Shown piece by piece: positions 48,284-61,600 of a DNA stretch of 64,000 nt. Each line of letters starts with the position of its first letter. The first letter of the stretch is position 1. Under the pieces are notes generated by a model. It was not told where the DNA came from. It saw only the letters and a program-made list of their open reading frames with translations, and did not search any database. This DNA is from Sindora glabra (Eukaryota > Streptophyta > Magnoliopsida > Fabales > Fabaceae), in contig CM035232.1 of the NCBI GenBank assembly GCA_020226215.1, forward strand, positions 56,987,220 through 57,051,219. The letters are read 5' to 3'. The translations under genes were made by a program, and so were the position numbers.

Positions 48284-48586
48284 TTCCCTCTACCCCCTCT
48301 ATTTTTTATTATGTGTTTCATATATATTTAAAAAATAATTTAATTTATTTATTTATAATTAATTTTTTAAAATTATTTTTTATATATAAAATTTTAAATA
48401 ATTTAAAAATAAAAAAATATGATAAAATAAATGTAAATGAGTTGAAATTATAGAATAAGTAAGTATTATTAATGAAAAAAAAGGATAGATTTAGAAAAAA
48501 ATATTTAATACTTCATTATAATTTTAAAGTAATAAATAAAAAATAATTTTTTTAAAAATGTGACAAATAAAAAAGAATGAATGGAA
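48284..48586. mobile_element. Stowaway-like (Tc1/mariner) MITE
   Basis: The 303-bp element is flanked by TA on both sides (48,282-48,283 and 48,587-48,588). The left end ttccctctaccccctct with attttttatt resembles, on the opposite strand, the right end ttccattcattcttttttat with ttgtcac. Both recall the plant Stowaway consensus CTCCCTCCGT followed by ATTTGTC. The interior is almost pure A/T with no coding capacity. Confidence 0.65.
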
Positions 48587-48588
48587 TA

Positions 48589-50774
48589 TAAAATAATCTT
48601 TTACTTTTAAGATTACAATAATAACAGCAGCAGAAAATGTTGAGAAAAGACCCATTTTATGCGTGTGAAAATTAATTTATATTAATCTTTTTTTAAATAT
48701 TTTTCTAATAATTTTCTTTTTTTTAGGTAAAATCAATGGCCCTAAATCCAAAAAGAGAACAAAACACAACCAAAAACCAAAGAGAATGAGGAATAAGTTT
48801 ATTAATAAGGGATTTTCTTCTAAAGTGTAAGATGTACTTTAAAGGGTAAAATATATCATTAAAATTATTGATAAGAAAATTAAGGAAGTGAATAATTATA
48901 AATTTAAAAATTATTTGTTTTATTTATTATTTATAAAATCATGAGCTAGTAACTTTTTCATTAATAATTGTACACTTTATTCTCTAGAATGCATTTTATA
49001 CCTCAGAGGACTCCAACCGACCAACAAGTAGGTTTACTTGTAACAAAAACGAGCTAAAACAAGATGGAGACTACGATGCCATATTTTTTGCTGTGCCGTA
49101 TACCATTGCATTACGGGCCATCGCCATGTGTGATGCGCCTACTCATTATATGATAGGGTTGGAGGATCGTAATACAAAAGTACCAATAACATTGATAATA
49201 TCTGAAATAATCGACCGTTCGATGGGTTTGGTTGGGCTGATGGTAATAGAAATAGTAAATTTTCTTCTTTTTTTTCAATTTGATTTAGAAAAATTCATTC
49301 TCTTTTTTTATTTTTTTAATAAAATTACTCCAAATGAAAGAATAATAATTTCTCCCAATTTATCAAGAAATTTAATATTCTTATTTTAAATTTTTAGTTT
49401 ATTATTTTTAATATAATAATAAAGTAAACATAAAAATAATTATTATATAATAATAATTAATAATAAAAATAAAATATTATTAATAATCATAATAATATTA
49501 ATTTAATTATAATAATAAATAGTCATATGATCACTAAAATAATAAATACAATAAAGTAGGTAATAATATAAAAATAATTAATAATATTAATAACATAATA
49601 TCTATAGATATTAATATAGTAATAAAAATAATAATAAAATTATAATAATTAATAATATTAATATAATGATAATAAATATTAATAATAATAAAATTAATAA
49701 TATAAATAATATTAATAAAATTTTAATAATTAATATTCAATAATTATAAAAAAATAAGAAATTAAAATAAATAATAAAAAATAATAATTAATAATAGTGA
49801 TAATAATATTAGCAAAATAATAGCTATACATAATAATAAATAATAGAATAACAATTATAATAATATAATAATAATTATAGGAGAACTTTATTCTTTTTTT
49901 TATTTAAACTAAATAAAGTGAGTAATTACGGGGCATTCATTTACTTTCCTCTTATTTCTCTTTCATGATTTCCTTTTTTCCCCCAAATTAAACTGAACGG
50001 CTCCTCAATTGATCTAGTTTTAGCCATTGGATTTACTCCAAAATTATTGCTTTCAAAACTAGACAGGACTAAATAAACTACATGCTAATTATTTTATTAT
50101 TTGATTCAAGTCATTTCAAAGAATATTTCAACATTCGAATCAGTTTGAACCGCTAAAACCTCGAAAAGATAAAAAAAAAAAATCCAATTTTTAAAATTCA
50201 TTTAATCAATTTTTTTGTTAAGTAAATCCAATAAGCCTATATGTAATAAAAAAAATGACAAAGCAGAAATTTAATACCTAATTGATTTAAAAAAAATACT
50301 AATTTGCTTTATTTCTTTTAATTTTTTAGTTTTATATAAATAAGTTTATATTTTTAATGTATATTAACTATCTTTTAATATATTTAATAAATTTTTATGA
50401 CATCATTTGGATTCAATTATTAAGTTTAACCGGTTGAACAAATTGAATCGAATGAATTTTCCTCTTCTTTTTTTTGGGTTTGATGTCTAGTCCGGTTTTC
50501 GAAGTATTACTCAAAACAACTTCAAACAATTTGGACCCATCTCATTTCCACTGAAATAAATGGGCCTTGAAGCAAGTGCTTCAACTTTAACCAACCTGTA
50601 CAATTGCCTGTCCTCGTCGATGCACTTCACCTCTACGGTTAACACCGTGATTTGGCTGACACTGTTCCACTACTTCAAATGTAGCTCATGCTAAGTTCAA
50701 TTTCCCAAATAGTCATTTCTCCTGTACACTCCCTGTTGATTGCCATTGTCACAAAGAAACTTATTAAAGGGCCA
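48589..50774. other. Non-coding stretch with TAA-rich low-complexity block
   Basis: From about 49,385 to 49,885 the sequence is almost only A and T with irregular taa/ataat units. A less AT-rich island at about 49,010-49,250 contains an open frame (49,093-49,389) that begins MPYTIALRAIAMCDAPTHYM but turns low complexity after about 55 codons. I do not recognise it and do not call it a gene. Confidence 0.4.
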
Positions 50775-50782
50775 AATATGGG

Positions 50783-51390
50783 TAGGGATAGCAAAAATGA
50801 TCATGGATTTTGCTCTCCATGAATTTTGTTTTATGGGTTGTAGATTTAGTATCAATTTTTATCTTATGGGGCGAATTTTCGGCCCAAAACAATTATATAG
50901 GACAAGGCAATATTATTTTGTATTGATTTATAGTGTTTTGAAATAATTAATTGTTTTTTATTTTTTATATCGTATTTAAAAATACATATTATTATAAATT
51001 CATTGTAGTAATTTTATAATTAACAAAATATCTACTTAATTATTTTTTAACTAATACTTATCTTAATTATTTTCTTTTAAATTTAAGATTAATTGGATAT
51101 ATTATGTGTGATTTTAGATCAATGTTATTAAATTATGTCAAATATTAAATATTAATTATGTGCATATTTAAAATTTATAAATTTTTATCTTTTTAAATTT
51201 TTTAAATCTTTTTAAAAAAATTTTGGATTTCCCCGCAAATCACTAGTATTCTACAAATCACTATTATCTCGGAGATCATGGAGATAGGGTATCAACTTGC
51301 CCTATATTCGGGGACAAGGCAAAGTTTTGCAACTACGAGGTGGGACAATTTACCACTTATCTGTTATTATCCCACACTATTCCATCCCTA
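50783..51390. mobile_element. hAT-type MITE with perfect 8-bp target duplication
   Basis: The 608-bp element starts tagggatagcaa and ends ttccatcccta, giving inverted ends TAGGGAT(A/G)G. The 8-mer AATATGGG is present directly on both sides (50,775-50,782 and 51,391-51,398). The ends and duplication length fit hAT, and TAGGGATGGCAA is a common plant hAT-MITE end. No coding capacity. The open frame at 50,740-50,946 crosses the left boundary and is not a gene. Confidence 0.85.
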
Positions 51391-51398
51391 AATATGGG

Positions 51399-52585
51399 GA
51401 CCTAAGTAGAAGCCTCTAGGGACACTTAGTGTCCCATTGACTTTTACCTTTTCTTTATAAATTTAATTTAATTCTATTAAATTTTAACTAGAATTAAGGA
51501 GAAAAATAATTGATGACCTCATTAAAATATATCTTTTAAGTTCAAACAACTCATTCTATTAATAAATTAAGAGAATGTTTATTAATATCACAATTAATTA
51601 AGATAAATTTTAAATAAACATTGATTTCTACTTAAGTGTAATTACCAGTATTATCTAATAATTGAATAGATTTTTTATAATAGATTTAATAGTTGTAGAA
51701 AAAATTATATTGATAAGTAAAATGTGATTAAAAAAATCTAGTGTCTAATATATTTGTGAAAGATAAATTTTTATAAGCATAAATTTATGTAAAATAACAA
51801 ATTATTTAGGTAATATCGTATAAACTCATTTAGATTCATATTCATTAAAAATTTAAACTCAAATTTGCATATTTTAAATTTAATAAAAAAATTAGAGTCC
51901 AATAGCATATTATTTAAATAAACTTGAGTAAACTCACTTACACTCATGTTTCGAGTCAGGCTTAAATTTGAATTATTCAAATTTAATGATGTTCAACTTA
52001 AAATTGAACTTGTTTATTTTTTACGAATTTAATTAAGCATATAAATATCCAACTTGACTCAAATAATTTGCACACTTACTCGTTTCCTTTACTCCAAAAT
52101 CTCAGAAAACTTTTAAGTTTGATGTAGTCTACTCACTTGGCTCGAAACATACAAATAGAAATACAAAAACTTGTCCAAATTCAAAATTTGTTTACAAAAA
52201 ATTCATATGCCCTTGTTCAAAATGACAAAATCAACACAAAAAAAACTAAATTACTTTGCCCTCCTTTCAAATTAGCGAATATTACATGAACCTCCTATCT
52301 TGTTTAAAATTATACACAGATCTCCCCTAAAATCAAAAAAGCATTACACATAATCCCAAACAATGCTAATAGACCAAACATCTGTTAAATAGTCGAAGTA
52401 GCCAAAATTAACATTTTTATTCTAAAAATATCCTTTTTTAATTTCTTCTAATTTAATTCTTTATTTTTTTCTACATTTCTTCAACAGATTTTAAGTAACT
52501 TTCATCTCTCTTATTTTTTATTTATTTTTCTAATTTTTTCACTTGTTAATTTTTCTTTGTAACTCACAGTCTCTCTCCAAAAAAT
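51399..52585. other. Non-coding stretch
   Basis: AT-rich with no exon. The block near 52,250-52,370 (ttgccctcctttcaaatt, acatgaacctcctatc, atctcccctaaaatc) resembles terminal regions of plant MULEs and may be the left end of the MULE relic. Its partner at the right end was not found. Confidence 0.4.
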
Positions 52586-52965
52586 ATGTCTACCACTAGT
52601 GTAACTAGTAACAAGCTAAGATTTTTGGGAAAAAATGTAGATGTGGGCAAGTTAGTTCAGTAAAGATATTTAGATCTAAAAAAATTAAGAATAGACTATA
52701 CTATGGTTATGATTATGGATTTGGTTTTATTTCTTGGTATGCACTCATTAATGATGCAAAAAGGCACTCAAGAAATGAAGAAACACTATGTCTACCAAAC
52801 GAGCACAATGGATAATGGAATAGTACCATGGATGAACTAAAAGAAGAAATTAGAAGACTAATTTCAAAATTGACACTTACTATATTGAAAACTTGTGTTT
52901 ATGGTGTACTTATATTTTTCCTAATTATGATTGTATTTATTTTCATAATTTTAGTAAAGGTCTAA
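52586..52965 (+). pseudogene. GRF-zinc-finger/membrane-segment ORF, convergent with the MULE transposase
   Basis: An ATG at 52,586 opens MSTTSVTSNKLRFLGKNVD. After a one-base frame change the reading continues from 52,642 as CGQVSSVKIF, then LYYGYDYGFGFISWYALI, a coiled-coil-like MDELKEEIRRLISKL, and a hydrophobic segment VLIFFLIMIVFIFIILV ending at 52,965. This is the layout of small plant GRF-type zinc-finger proteins: an N-terminal zinc finger ending in FxW, a short helix and a C-terminal membrane segment. Several expected cysteines read as Tyr or Phe, and one stop occurs near 52,800. It faces the MULE transposase tail to tail, as mudrB faces mudrA in maize MuDR. The family call is inference from layout. 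Confidence 0.5.
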
Positions 52966-53160
52966 AGTGGTGAGGTTTTCATTAAGTAAAATTCTAAGAA
53001 AGAATGTAATTTCTATTTTCTATAGTATATATTGCTTAGTAATTAATTAAGTTTATATTTATTTTCTTTGTAGTTTTAATATAAATTAAAAAAAATTACT
53101 TTAAAAAAAGCAAGTATGAATGTGATAAAGTTAAAAGCTCTATTCTAAGTTATAAAAAAA

Positions 53161-53544
53161 ATTGTTTCAAGAAATAAGTAAGTGTAAATGTGACAGAATT
53201 GAAAGTTAAACCTGTTAAAGTCATTATAAAATGAAAAACTTATCAAATTTTGTATAAAAGTTTAAAGTTTAAATATTTTTTAAATATTCTAATAAAGAAA
53301 ACAAACAAACTCCAAAGATATATAATGAACTTGTCATTTGGAATTTTAAATTATTGCTTCAAAAAATAAGTAAGTATAAATGTGACAGAATTGAAAGCTG
53401 GACCTATTAAAGTCATTATAAAATGAAAAACTTGTCAAATTTTGTATAAAAATTTAACGCTTAAATATTCTTTAAATATCCTAACAAAGAAGACAAATGA
53501 ACTCCAAGGATATATAATAAAGTTGTCATTTGGCATTTTAAATC
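53161..53544. repeat. Tandem duplication, 192-bp unit
   Basis: The unit at 53,161-53,352 (from attgtttcaagaaataagta) is repeated at 53,353-53,544 (from attgcttcaaaaaataagta) with about 90% identity by eye. A partial third copy precedes it at about 53,100-53,145. It lies between the convergent GRF-like and transposase reading frames. Confidence 0.85.
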
Positions 53545-54189
53545 AGCTCACTAACCAAAGTGGTAGGGTTCAATATAACTAGATGTCAGAGTTATCACAA
53601 AACCTACCAAATTTTTATAATTTAACAATACAATAGTGGTTAAAAAAGAAAGTTTATATGCTAGTTTAGCTTCCCAAAGTATTGCAAAAGCATGTCTCCA
53701 TCAACCATAAAACTATATAGCATACTACTTGCCACTATACACTTTATTAAAGTGTTTATTAGTGTAGTAAAGCCATACCTTATGCATGAATTTGTTGCTA
53801 TGAGTTCTTATTTGCAACCTGTGAAGAAAAAGTTAGGTTTTTAGATATTGCTTCAAGATTTGAGTTGCCTTTAGACATGTTATGTGGTACTAATATGCCT
53901 CCTTACTATGATTCTCTTGCAAAATCTCTAACTTTCTACAAAAGTAATAACAAAATATAAGCAAGCCAATAATTAATTATGAAAATAGTAGGAAAATTGA
54001 GTTAAGGCAATTAATTACACACTAAACTTTTTAGCCCTTACAGTCCAAGAAGCAATTTTCTTATGGACAATGATTTGGTTTAAGGCATTCTAGATGAAGC
54101 TTGTTGCATAAAAGTTGAATTTTTTTATGTGCTAGTGCTTAGCTACAATTGCATATACAACAAATTAAGGCATAAATCAAGTAACAAAT

Positions 54190-56982
54190 ATGGTTTAAGG
54201 GTTTTGAAATTACCTTGTCCTTTTTATTTTTTGCAACAAGTACTCTTTGACAACCTTTACTATTATGACCTAAATTTTTACAATTATTGCACCTCACAGT
54301 ATGTGAACTTTTCATTGTATTTAATGGTTAAGCCTTATCATTTTTTTTATTCTACTAGTCCTAGGCCTCCCTGGGAACCTAGCTAGTAAAGGTAGGGTTA
54401 CATCTGCTTCCTTAAAAATTGCAAGGTGAGGTAATGGATGAACTATGCTAGCATAAGATTTCATGTACATAGAATTACTATAATAATCATCATAGTAATC
54501 TTCTATATTTTTATAGCTCTTTGTTATACAAGTAGTTCCATGCTTATAAGGCAGCCCCCTTATAGCCTATACATTACACTTATATGATTTTTGTGTAAAG
54601 TTAACCACAAACCTTGTAGAACAATCCCTTACTTCATAGTTATCTCTCCCTGCAGCAAATACCTTGCAAGAGCCATAATCTTTCAAAATAATATTCAATT
54701 ACCTCACTACCTTAGGACCTATTTTATGTTTTTAAACTAAGCCTTTTCAAATTTCTTATGAAAGCTAACCATAATCCTACTCCTTATATCATCTAGCAAT
54801 GTTAAGATAGGTTTGTCTCTCAATTTCTCAATCCATGAGTTAAAGTTCTCACATGCATTATTAGTTATATATAGGCTCTGGGATTTGGGATCAAATACAT
54901 GCCTACTCCATCTTTCAAGTGGGATATTTATCAAATGATCATATGTACCTTTATCCAAGATAAGAATTTTCTCCATAACCTTATTAAAAAAAGAACCTAT
55001 TTGGTGCATTTACTACCATCCAATAGTAGTCTATTAAAATCATATGAGGATGTTTTGCCTTGAAGTTATTTAAAAAATGTTTTAAATAATGCCTATATAA
55101 TAAGTGTAAGAAAACAGTCCTCACTACATCAAGCAACCCTTATAATAAAAAAAATTATAAAGCTAATTAAAAAGAATATAGTATAATATGGTAAGAAAAA
55201 AAAAACTTAGATTTTACCTGTTGTCTATCACTCATGAAAGTGAATAGATTGTCTTCTCTTCTAGATCCAATTACTTATTTCAAGCACATTAGAAAATGTC
55301 TCCATGAGTCATTTGTTTCTAACTCTATCACTATGTATGCAAGAGGAAAAAGCTCATTATCAGCATCCAAAGATATTGCACTCATGATAACACCACCAAA
55401 TGCTCCATTTAAATGGCATCTATCTAAGCTTATAAATGACTTATACCTATTTAGAAACTCATCTTTACATGCTTGCAAACAAATAAACAATCTTCTAAAG
55501 GTTAGGTTAGGATTCAATGTGGTTTTCATTTTGTAATGACATTTTCACAATATTGTCTAGATTTTTTTCCCTCGATAATCTAGCATAATATGCCAACATC
55601 TTATAGCTTTTGCTATGCTTCAACTCGCTCCAATGCTTTCTTCTTTACTCTATGAAGTTACATGGGGTAAGCATTAATGCCAAAGTCATCATTGAATTGA
55701 GTATACATGAGCTTGTAACTCATGTAAGGATTTGCCTTCAAAGATTTCTTAAACTTTGCAGTCATCCAAGTTACGTCAGCATTAGTCTTAATAGAATTCT
55801 TGATACAAGTATGCACCTCCATGTATGTTTTGATCCTGAAGGTTTTACCATTTGGTAATAAAAAGGCATGAACTCTCCAAGTGCATCACATATGACAATG
55901 ACTTTGGACTTTTTATTTTTCTTCCTAATAACATTAAAATTCTCCTGAATAATGTAATCTTTGAGAACTACTCTAAACTCATTCACAATAACAAATGTTT
56001 GGTTCTCAACTAGCTACATTTTCTTATTTTCTTGAGGTTGGAATCTAGTTCCTTTGATACTTTTATTCACATTAAGAACTTCATATTCCTCTGCATCAGT
56101 ATCACTAGCTAAACTATACTTATCACCTATATCTACCTCTGGTTCACTATCAATATTATCATTAGTATTTTCTCTATATTCAATTTCATTGGTGTCATCA
56201 TTCTCATAACTTTAGGCTTGAGTGATATGAGAACCACTTATATTAGTTTCATCATCAAGATCATAGTCCTTATCTTCATTAGAATCACTAAACATCATCT
56301 CCTCATCTAAAATATCAAACATATGATGGGCAACAAGTTTAGTTTTAGGTTCTGGTTGAGCTATTGATGTTTGAGATTAAGATTTAGGTTTTGCTTCATT
56401 TAGGTTAACAAGTTAGGTTTGGGGTCCTATTTAGGATTGTGGGGTAATCTCAGTTGCAAGTTCTACTCAGTATGGGTAGATAGGTTAAGTTTGGGTAGCT
56501 GTTTGAGGTTTAGGGGGCAAGTAGGGCTTTAGGCTTTGAAAGGTTTGGTTAGATAACTTGGGTGAGATTATTGCTGTTTGGGGTTGAGAGATAGGCTTGT
56601 GTTGCATATTACAAGGTTGAGAAATAGGTTTGGATAAGGGATTAGCTACTTTTAGGTTAATTGTTTAGATTGCACTAATATTTTTAACATCTACAATGTC
56701 CAAGTAAATGCCAACTACACCTCTATAAAAATTGAACATCTCCATTACATCATTGTTAGTCCACAATTCCAAATATTTATCTGAATGAGGAGTCAAACAT
56801 CTAATAGTGAACATGTAACTTATATGACTAGGTATGTCCTTTAAAACATATTCATACAAATTAGACACTAATTCAATATAACTATATTTGTCTAAATCAA
56901 TGTGGCCAATGATATATAGTTAGTCATTATATCTTATGTAAAATGAGTGGTCTAAAGTAATTTCTCCCACATTATATAGCAT
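54190..56982 (-). pseudogene. MuDR-type MULE transposase, broken
   Basis: The start is the ATG at 56,980-56,982 (MLYNVGEITLDHSFYIRYND). A PB1-like N-terminal region follows (LTPHSDKYLELW, NNDVMEMFNFYRG; 56,868-56,665). After an acidic linker comes a MuDR DNA-binding region (55,986-55,650; VVLKDYIIQENFNVIRKKN, ADVTWMTAKFKKSLKANP). The catalytic core then has YKSFISLDRCHLNGAFGGV (55,460-55,400) and a SDRQQ motif at the end of that exon (55,218). An intron of about 79 bp (55,139-55,217) separates it from GLLDVVRTVFLHL and SLYITNNACENFNSWIEKL (to 54,740). A decayed SWIM-type zinc finger (KCNVQAIRGLPYKHGTTC) and FPGRPRTSR close the C-terminus. Stops and frameshifts occur throughout, so it is probably inactive. 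Element termini were not identified. Confidence 0.85.
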
Positions 56983-58307
56983 AAAGCTACTTTTAATTCA
57001 ATTTAATTTGCAAAGCCTCATTAGCAAAGATTACATGACAACAAATTATTTATAACAGGACAACAATCTTACTATAATATATGATACAATTCAAATATAA
57101 ATTGGAAAACAAGCACATAAGAGAGATTGAGAAAGGGGAAAAAAGGTATATAAAAGAGATTAAGAGAAGGAAAACAAGCATATAAAAGAGACTGAGAAAG
57201 GATCCTTAATAAGCACCTCACTTTGATGAACAACTATAAACTAGATAAGGTTACAAATTAATGTGGTGCAAAGATCCTAAATTAGCAAGTATTACTCATC
57301 ACCAACAGAACCAAATAAGTACTCAAGCTTCAAATGCTATGTTCATTTTCTACAACACCTTCACATCTTACAAATGGTTTGGCTAGCAGGTTAGGTACTT
57401 ACCAACCACTACCCAAAAGACACTAATTACCATAAAGAAATTTCAATGCCAAAAGCACAAACCCAAAAATTTTGCAGATTTACATCAATTAGACTAAGCA
57501 ATGTCATCCATTACAATTTACAAGATTAGTACAACAAAATCTACAACTTTTTTAATTGAATTCAAGAAGACATAAATCCACATATTAGCTCAAAAACCCA
57601 CAAGTTCTACTTTTACTAAATGAGGAGAAGGAAAAGGACATAAAAATGAATAAGGGAAAAATTGTAACAAAGGAAAAAAAAAAGAGCAACAAACAAAGAA
57701 CGAATTTAAGGAAAATAATTGATAAAGTGACATAAAAACTTACAAGGAAAAGGAAGAACAAATCAAACAAGTTGTGGAAAAGGATGTCAAATCCGGTCTA
57801 AAATTGCAATTTTGCATTAGGATTTTGTCTTCTCTCTTCAACTACGTTGGCAGCTTAGTAACATAAAGTGAAATAGAGTTGGGAAAAAAATTCTATTTAA
57901 CTAGGGGTATTTTGGGGTTTCAATTTTTTTTTTTTAAATTAAAAAGAATAGAACCTAGATATATATTTGGAATCCGTGTAATATTTGCTTAGTTGAAAGA
58001 AAGGCAGAGTAATTTATTCACAAAACTAAGGTACCAGTCATCTTCACCATTCACTTATAGGTTCAAATCGCATTTAACACTTGAATTATAAACTAACATA
58101 ACGCTCAACGATGAACAAACTTGTCATAAATTTATCAGGATCCAAATTTATTGTATTTACTGAATGTCTGATCCTGTTCAAAATTGCCATATTAATGTAT
58201 GTAGCAAAGTGCAGAAAAAAAATCAATCAGATTCATATTGAACCCAGTAATCAATTACAGAATCTGATACCATAACCAGTCATATAAAAAGAGTAGTGAT
58301 AAGTACA
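56983..58307. other. Intergenic stretch between the MULE relic and HCAR
   Basis: Contains the 5' side of the MULE transposase and then unassigned AT-rich DNA. Repeats of agagattgagaaagg near 57,120-57,200 are local and imperfect. The open frame at 57,585-57,770 (minus) is phenylalanine-rich composition, not a gene. No promoter was identified. Confidence 0.4.
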
Positions 58308-58313
58308 TTTATT
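58308..58313 (-). promoter_or_regulatory. Candidate polyadenylation signal (AATAAA) of HCAR
   Basis: On the minus strand AATAAA occurs about 305 bases after the HCAR stop codon at 58,618. The interval would be the 3' untranslated region. Plant signals are loose, so other sites are possible. Confidence 0.4.
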
Positions 58314-58617
58314 TTGTTTTACAAACAGTTACCCAACTACACCATGTTACAATTTAATATAGATGGGTCTTACAGTACATTGAGTGACAATTAGTGCATT
58401 ATCTCAATGCAACTATCATTTTCTGATTTTCCCATCTAAATAATGCACAATCTTGGCAGCTAATAACAGTGATGAGAGCATCAAACCCGTCCTAAGTCCT
58501 GAAATAACGGTCTTGAATCTAAAGAAAGTTGAGGTTAGGACTTCATGATTTTCACCACTTCATTACATAAATTTGGAAAAGTGCCTCAAAAGATTCTCAA
58601 AAAGGTGATTGCTCATA

Positions 58618-61600
58618 TCACTTGCTGGAAAGCATCTTGTCAATTTCACCATTCTGGTTGTACGTATCTACAATTTTCTTAGCATATGTAGGCATATGTC
58701 TGTCAGCTCTGCATTAATTAAAATGGTCCAACCATCAGAACTCGGTTTATATATCATCATAAACGGGCATAAATCATTGTATCACACCATACCTTTCCTT
58801 TCCCCAAGCACGATTTACGTGCAGATAGTTGCGGATGGTGTGATAATCAAGCGAGTAACGAGCAAATTCGAGACCCTTCGGACCAATCTAAAGAATAAAG
58901 CCACAGTGAAAAATATTATTATGTTCCACGAAGGTACATGTATCAATGGATAAGTGATGGGAAATATTTACCAAGTTTAGTATGAAAGCTAACAAGTTTC
59001 CAACAAATTTTGGGGCTGGTTGAGAAGGACCTTTCCCTGCTCATATAAGAAATTTCAAACATATAAGTACTAAAGGACCAATAATTTAATATATTAAGGG
59101 ATAGAAATACTGCAAGGTAACAGGATAAGAATTGGATTTCAAAACAATGCCTGCCGTCATTTTCCAGAATAAGCATATATGCATGAAGAATCTGATATTG
59201 AAACCAGAGAAATTGATGAAATTAAGCATAGAACTCTTTAGCATGAAGTCGAACATAAAAGGATATATGCACTAAACAGGGGCAAGTTACTAAGAACCAA
59301 TTTATTTTTTTCTCTTTCACGGATAAAACAGGACTTTATTTAAAGAGAATATGGGTACAGAACTGGTGGGAGAACAGGACCGAAAGAAAGTCCATTGGGT
59401 CAAAAGAGATCTCCATCCCTTAGCATATATTTGACAACCAAAATCCTCTGGGGAGGGCATTAACCTATACAGAAGCCAAAAAGACACCTATAATGCAGTG
59501 TTGCTAGAGAAACCCACTACTTCCCAAAGACTTAAAGACCTATACTTCACAGCTTTAGAGCTGCCTCACAATATAAAAGAAGATGATACTGGTTTCATAT
59601 AATATAAATACATTACATAATTAATGTTATAACATACCTAATTTAGCATCATCATCTGCCTTGACTGTCTCCATAACAAATGGTTGCCGATTTCCCTGAA
59701 GAAGAATGCAAAGTCAACCATAACTTTCTCACAAGAATATTATAAGCTAACATAGGGCAGAGCTGATAATTTACACCACTAGTTGTCGGGGTAATTTCCA
59801 TATACTTCTCCACAAGACTAAACATTTCTCTTCCACGCTCATTTCTGCCATTTTGAGAGTAAAAACATAGGACTTACACTCTTTATGAAATAGTAATCCT
59901 TAGAGAGTCAACAATGCAAAATTTATCAATTAAACACCTGTTCATAACAAATAAAGTAAATATGAAACTATGAGTACAAGGAAACATTAGCATCTTGGCA
60001 CAAATGTTACCTTACTGTAACATACTGTGGATGTTGTGTCATGCTGAGTCCAGAATATTTGGGCACACCCATATACCCAACCACCAAGTCCTGAAAAAGG
60101 AAGATTTCTGCTGGTTCAATTGATCAAGTAGCAGCTTCTTTACAAGAAAAGATTTCCTTGCCAAGGTAAACACCAATTAAATGATTGTCTACTAAATATT
60201 GATTTTAGTAATGGATCTGGTTATGGACATTGGACAGCCAATTCACAAAATCAAAAACAGCAAGATGAAAAATTAGCAGTATAGACTTATTATCACTTGT
60301 AATTGAAATCAAAAGAATATGTCAATGAGGGTTATTTAATTTTTATGAAAGAATTGAAAAATATACCAATTTTGCATCACAAGAATCATATATAAAAAGT
60401 ATCCCAAGTACAAAGGAAAATGTGTTTTGCAAATTTGTTGGGTACTTGTAAATATATTTGCAACAACTCAAAATTATGCCATTACTATTTCTTATTGTAA
60501 TGGTTATAGGGATGACATGATGGAGCTAGAAACATAATCCTGCATGTCAACAGCACAGACAAAACCTTTCTATCTTTACAGAATGATTAGTTGAAACCAA
60601 GTTTGATCTACGTTGACAAACAAATGAGTTCCTAATGCTAAAAACTTTGTTAGTGAACAACTAGAAGCAATTGACACAGGAACCCTTCTAATGTCACATA
60701 CACCAAATGCATTTAAAAATGACAAGCTGGTCATGATGGAAGAACATACCGCTAAAGCATTTGTATAGTCGAAACAGCTGTAGGACACAAGAAGATCCTG
60801 ATAAATTAGTACAACTAACAAAATTGGAAGAAATAAAGACAGCAAAGCAAACTTTATCCCCCACGCTCAAACAGATCAAATTACATGACCCTTCACCAGA
60901 AAAAACAAAGTTGGGCTACAACATGATATATAGTGATACAACAAATGACTAAAGAAAATACCTCAAAGGGAAACCACATCCCTATATACAGCGACAAGAA
61001 CAATTACAGACCAAATTGAAGCCATCACATGATACAATAACAGAATAATTACCTGTAGCAAGATGGGGCAATAACATCAACCAAGTCATTTGCTGGCAGA
61101 CAGAAATAAGGAACCTGTTTCAGTTAAATTTGAAACTGAATGAATCAACACATTTCTGAAACCCAAGCACAAATTGCCAAATAAACAAACAATAAAGGAT
61201 TTTTTTTTTTTTTTTACCTCCTCAATATGACCATCCAAATGTTTCAGGTGAACCTAACATGAAAAACTTCAAAGTAAGGATTAAGGAGTGCTCAACTTTG
61301 CAATATATTGATAATTTGATATGAACAATTAGATAATGTGGTTTGAAAAACATGAACACATTTAGCTATGCTATAGGTTTTGCAGCTAATATCATACGTG
61401 AAGACATTTAGAACTAGCCAGTTTAAGATTGTAATCATTTTCAAGTAGCTGATCAAGAAATACTTAAATTGGTAATACCTCCACGTTGCTTGAGAAGACC
61501 ATAGTTTTTGTCTTACTATAAATAAAATTACAGTGTTTGACTTAAGATGTAACCTCACCACATTCATCAAACAATTAGAGAAGGAATGGATCTCCAATTT

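Noticed and set aside
55234..55858. Plus-strand open frames of 80-100 codons opposite the MULE transposase.
   Set aside because: They are antisense shadows of the transposase coding sequence; the minus-strand reading carries the family motifs.
60576..60952. Overlapping open frames on both strands within the HCAR locus.
   Set aside because: They cover the 28-bp HCAR exon and its flanking introns. The exon reading that joins in phase with its neighbours explains the conserved part.
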